A stretch of DNA of 64,000 bases from contig NZ_VNHX01000021.1 in NCBI RefSeq assembly GCF_008124885.1, positions 1 through 64,000 of the forward strand. Direction: 5' to 3'. A program made the translations under genes and the position numbers. A model generated the notes under the pieces. That model was not told where the DNA came from, did no database searches, and saw only the letters and a list, made by a program, of their open reading frames with translations. Of this stretch, positions 61,238-64,000 are shown piece by piece. The stretch's first letter is position 1. Each line of letters begins with the position of its first letter. Origin of the DNA: Sphingobacterium allocomposti (lineage in GTDB: Bacteria > Bacteroidota > Bacteroidia > Sphingobacteriales > Sphingobacteriaceae).

Positions 61238-63016
61238 TTAAAACAAAATCTTCTCTGTGGGATAAATATAGCTTTTATTCCTCGTGTTCTTAATAAAAGC
61301 AACAAGTAAAGTCAATGTTCCTACCCGACCGACAAACATCGTACAGGCGATGATCATCTTTCCGGTAGAAGACAGCGAGGGCGTCACGCCGAGGCTCAGG
61401 CCGCAGGTGGTATACGCCGAGACCGTCTCAAACAGGAGATCTTTCATCTGTTTGTCGGGGTCTGCAAAGTTCAGCAATACAAAGCTGAATGTTATGGTAA
61501 TCACCGACAACAAAATAATGGCAAACGCCTTGTTGACCGATTCGGCGGCGATACGTCTTCGAAAAATCTCTATAGACTCCTTTCCGCGGGCCAGCGCGAA
61601 AATATTCAGTATCGCGAGCGCCACGGTAGTCACTTTTACCCCTCCGCCCGTTGAGCCCGGCGACGCACCAATCCACATCAGCGTGACGACCATAATTAAA
61701 GTAGGGCTCGCCAAAAACCCCATGTCGACACTATTGAAGCCTGCTGAACGGGATGAGTTCGCCATAAAAAAGGATGTCACCCATTCGCCAAAGATCGACG
61801 AATCTTTAGTCAATGTGTGCCGCTGTTCCAGCAAAAAATACGATCCCGTAGCCAGTATAATGACTACCGCATTACATAATAATATAAAACGGGTATTAAA
61901 GGTAAACGATCGCGGATGATGAACATATCTTCGACGGAGGATAAACTCGTACACGATCCATTTCGCCTTCTGTTTCAGAAAAGTATAGAAATTATATACC
62001 GTACCGAAGCCTAGTCCCCCTAAAACGAAGATTCCTGCTACACACAGCTGAAAGGCGTAGTTAAAGCGATACGCTTCATGCTGTATTCCATCCTGCAGGA
62101 TAGAAAAACCAGAATTACAGAACGACGATATCGCGTGAAAAGCCGCGAAGAAAGCCCTGTCGGCAACGGAGTCGAAATGGGCAGCTTCTAACGAAAGGAA
62201 AATAAAAACGCCGCCGATCATTTCAAAAAACAGCGTGATAAAAATGACCGTGAGCAAGGTGGAAATTACTGAGTTAAGCTTGTTCTCGCCTAAAATTTCG
62301 CCGAACATCAACTGGTTTTTGTAGGAAAACCCGCCTGAAAAAAAATAGCCAAAAAAACCGGTAAATGTCATGATCCCGAGCCCTCCCAGCTGTACGAGAA
62401 TCATGATGACAGCCTGCCCAAAAACAGAAAAGTTCGTCGATATATCCGTAACGGTCAATCCGGTGATGCATACCGCGCTCGTCGCCATAAACAGAGCATC
62501 CACAAAGCTCAGAGGAGCTACCAAGGTCGTGCGCGGCAACATCAGTAAAAGCGTCCCCAATAAAATCAGTGCGATAAAACTGATGACGAACAGGATCGTC
62601 GGATTGAAATAAAAATTATCAAAGAATAGACTGTTTCTGGAAAGTTCCGAGAAGAACACAATAGCTATCCCCAGATAAATCCATTCCGCTTTCGAAAAGT
62701 AAGCATCCGCACTTAAACGCGACAAGCCGATGACGACAAAATATCCTATAAGCACCAAGCCCGAAATATGGGCCACGTTGACTTTCCGTTGAGTAAGGAT
62801 GCCAGCAACCGTCCGGAGCCCTTCTATCACGAAGAGCAGATAAAACGCCCCGATAACAATCCGTTCCGAAATCTCTGCTACTTCTTTATCCGTAATATAA
62901 CCGATATGCACGACTACCGCCAATGCGCAGATCATGCTCAGATAGAACATGATCTGGTCTACCAACTTCGTTCTATACTTAAATAAAATTCTAAAAAAAC
63001 TGATAACCGCTTCCAT
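61238..63016 (-). CDS. TrkH/KtrB-family potassium transporter subunit
   Basis: A 592-residue inner-membrane potassium translocating protein. The C-terminal 440 residues carry the four M1-P-M2 repeats, with selectivity-filter-like stretches ATSAVCITGLTV, AISSFCNSGFSI, NSSRSAGFNSVD and SAYTTCGLSLGVTPSLSSTGK. About 140 N-terminal residues add extra helices, a Bacteroidota feature. The TrkA-like gene follows after 2 nt. A perfect -7 box lies only 6 nt before the ATG. Confidence 0.94.
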   Translation of the reverse strand: MEAVISFFRILFKYRTKLVDQIMFYLSMICALAVVVHIGYITDKEVAEISERIVIGAFYLLFVIEGLRTVAGILTQRKVNVAHISGLVLIGYFVVIGLSRLSADAYFSKAEWIYLGIAIVFFSELSRNSLFFDNFYFNPTILFVISFIALILLGTLLLMLPRTTLVAPLSFVDALFMATSAVCITGLTVTDISTNFSVFGQAVIMILVQLGGLGIMTFTGFFGYFFSGGFSYKNQLMFGEILGENKLNSVISTLLTVIFITLFFEMIGGVFIFLSLEAAHFDSVADRAFFAAFHAISSFCNSGFSILQDGIQHEAYRFNYAFQLCVAGIFVLGGLGFGTVYNFYTFLKQKAKWIVYEFILRRRYVHHPRSFTFNTRFILLCNAVVIILATGSYFLLEQRHTLTKDSSIFGEWVTSFFMANSSRSAGFNSVDMGFLASPTLIMVVTLMWIGASPGSTGGGVKVTTVALAILNIFALARGKESIEIFRRRIAAESVNKAFAIILLSVITITFSFVLLNFADPDKQMKDLLFETVSAYTTCGLSLGVTPSLSSTGKMIIACTMFVGRVGTLTLLVAFIKNTRNKSYIYPTEKILF

Positions 63017-63022
63017 GCTCTA

Positions 63023-63030
63023 CAAACTTA
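63023..63030 (-). promoter_or_regulatory. -7 promoter box of the potassium operon, leaderless arrangement
   Basis: TAAGTTTG on the minus strand matches TAnnTTTG perfectly; 6 nt separate it from the ATG at 63016. Confidence 0.55.
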
Positions 63031-63070
63031 AGGATAATTTTAGAAGCGGTCCGTAATACAGCGTTTATCA

Positions 63071-64000
63071 TCACTTTTCTACGCCACTCTCCTCCTCATC
63101 CTTCTTAAAGAGCTTTTTAATGAAGCTTTTTGTCTTTTTAACGGTGTTCTCCGTTTCTTCCAGGGTATTCTTGGCCTTCGCTGCAGTCCCCATCAGTTGT
63201 GCTTCCCTTTCCTTACTGATGCCGGCAGTCTGCTTGATTCCGTCCAGCAGGCTTTCCCATAGGTTTTTAAAAAACGTATGTTCCGGTACACGTCGGTGAT
63301 TAACTTTACCAACATGATACTTCTCGTTCGCATCGGGATTGCTGTCATTAATAATTAGCTGGTTAACCAAAAAGGACAACGCACGCTTAGATTTCTTCTG
63401 CCCCTGATCGTCAAGCAAGTCTATCTTGAGGTTATTGTAGTCGAAACGGAAATCGCCCCAGCTTCGGTGATCCGTACCCTCAATATGAAAACGGACACCG
63501 CGGATGTTGCCAGAAGCCACCTGCACATTTAAAAGCGGGTATAAGACCTTGTTAAAGGCAGGAGCCCCCATAGGCCCTACGCTGCCACTATACGAGTGCG
63601 CACCGTTTTTACTCAGCATGTCGAAAGCAAATTTCGCGTGCAGATTGCCACGATTCATTATCTTTGCCCGAAGATCGGCCCGAAGATACTTGTCGGTTTT
63701 TAGGGCGGACGAATCGTTCGTCACGTTGGTCAGGCGTCCTGACGCTTGGTCGAAAGTGATCGTGCCCTCCCGGTGGAATTTACCGCTCATTTCCCCATAA
63801 ACAACATCTATATTTTCGACTATCACCGTGTCTAAACGCACCAGACTTTTAACACGCATAAGCTTCTGGTGCGGCGCTTGGCCAATCTGATTAACGGGAG
63901 TCTTGGGAAAACGCTTATCTCCGAACAGATGGACAGAACCATCTTTTATCTGCACCTTCTCGGCAATCACCTGCTGGTTTTCGACAAGCTTCTGAAAATC
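63071..64000 (-). CDS. C-terminal part of an AsmA/DUF748-like protein (truncated by window end)
   Basis: The frame stays open to base 64000, so the true start lies outside the window; at least 309 residues are present. The visible part is beta-rich, with repeated strands such as VQIKDGSVHLFG, VRLDTVIVENIDVVYGEMSG and FHIEGTDHRSWGDFRFDYNNLKIDLLDD. This layout occurs in AsmA-like and DUF748 proteins that span the periplasm and may carry lipids. The last ~80 residues form a Lys/Glu-rich helical tail (KKTKSFIKKLFKKDEEESG). It ends 54 nt upstream of the potassium operon on the same strand. The family call is tentative. Confidence 0.6.
   Translation of the reverse strand, partial: DFQKLVENQQVIAEKVQIKDGSVHLFGDKRFPKTPVNQIGQAPHQKLMRVKSLVRLDTVIVENIDVVYGEMSGKFHREGTITFDQASGRLTNVTNDSSALKTDKYLRADLRAKIMNRGNLHAKFAFDMLSKNGAHSYSGSVGPMGAPAFNKVLYPLLNVQVASGNIRGVRFHIEGTDHRSWGDFRFDYNNLKIDLLDDQGQKKSKRALSFLVNQLIINDSNPDANEKYHVGKVNHRRVPEHTFFKNLWESLLDGIKQTAGISKEREAQLMGTAAKAKNTLEETENTVKKTKSFIKKLFKKDEEESGVEK

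Overview
The window looks like chromosomal DNA of a Bacteroidota bacterium of the Sphingobacteriaceae type. The evidence is two SusC/SusD pairs, lipoproteins with a short Cys lipobox, DUF4270 and YfhO-type proteins, an M16 peptidase, and many perfect TAnnTTTG -7 boxes, the Bacteroidota promoter element. No rRNA, tRNA, CRISPR array or intact insertion sequence was seen. Assignment below family level is inference.

Layout. 1-16.3 kb is all minus strand and reads as a cell-wall/amino-sugar utilisation region: SusC-SusD-lipoprotein (212-6136), a NamZ-type exo-N-acetylmuramidase (6364-7590), a second SusC-SusD pair (7692-12552), an N-acetylmuramoyl-L-alanine amidase, a GHL10-type glycosidase and NagA. 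A GH3 N-acetylglucosaminidase (30759-32462) fits the same theme. 16.7-20.3 kb carries a 24-residue membrane microprotein, RidA, an EamA/RarD transporter and RecG.

20.3-25.6 kb is the accessory part: about 5.3 kb of unrecognised genes between RecG and HflX. It has an Xre regulator divergent from a large HEPN protein with two similar halves, sharing a perfect operator palindrome. Next comes a translationally coupled three-gene operon of unknown function, two of whose proteins share an N-terminal module. This operon is bracketed by two copies of the same ~80-nt hairpin element. The part ends with a second divergent pair, an unknown protein and a phage-repressor-like HTH protein. This is the best candidate for an undescribed system.

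25.7-36 kb: HflX, LipB, a metallo-beta-lactamase-fold hydrolase, serine dehydratase, GH3, TetR, and an operon of histidine kinase, response regulator and nicotinamidase. 36-44.4 kb: a DUF4270/Kelch lipoprotein pair behind duplicated TAAC arrays, Asd, an L-threonine dehydrogenase-like enzyme, a YebC protein, a 39-residue tandem-repeat protein and a DeoR regulator. 44.4-48.7 kb: a polysaccharide flippase and three glycosyltransferases. 48.8-64 kb: TrhO, FabD, M16 peptidase, a TonB-dependent barrel with a partner, RNase HII, YfhO, a TrkA/TrkH potassium system and a truncated AsmA-like gene.

Intergenic DNA is rich in dispersed repeats. One is a composite element (GAAGTGAGA/GGGGTTAGG words, sometimes a GAGACGC palindrome, then 72-78 bp units) at four main loci with constant internal order. 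Another is a TTCGAC..CTCAGCCTGAC hairpin family, one copy of which supplies the C-terminus of a protein. Several genes have their -7 box only 4-8 nt before ATG, which predicts leaderless or nearly leaderless mRNAs.
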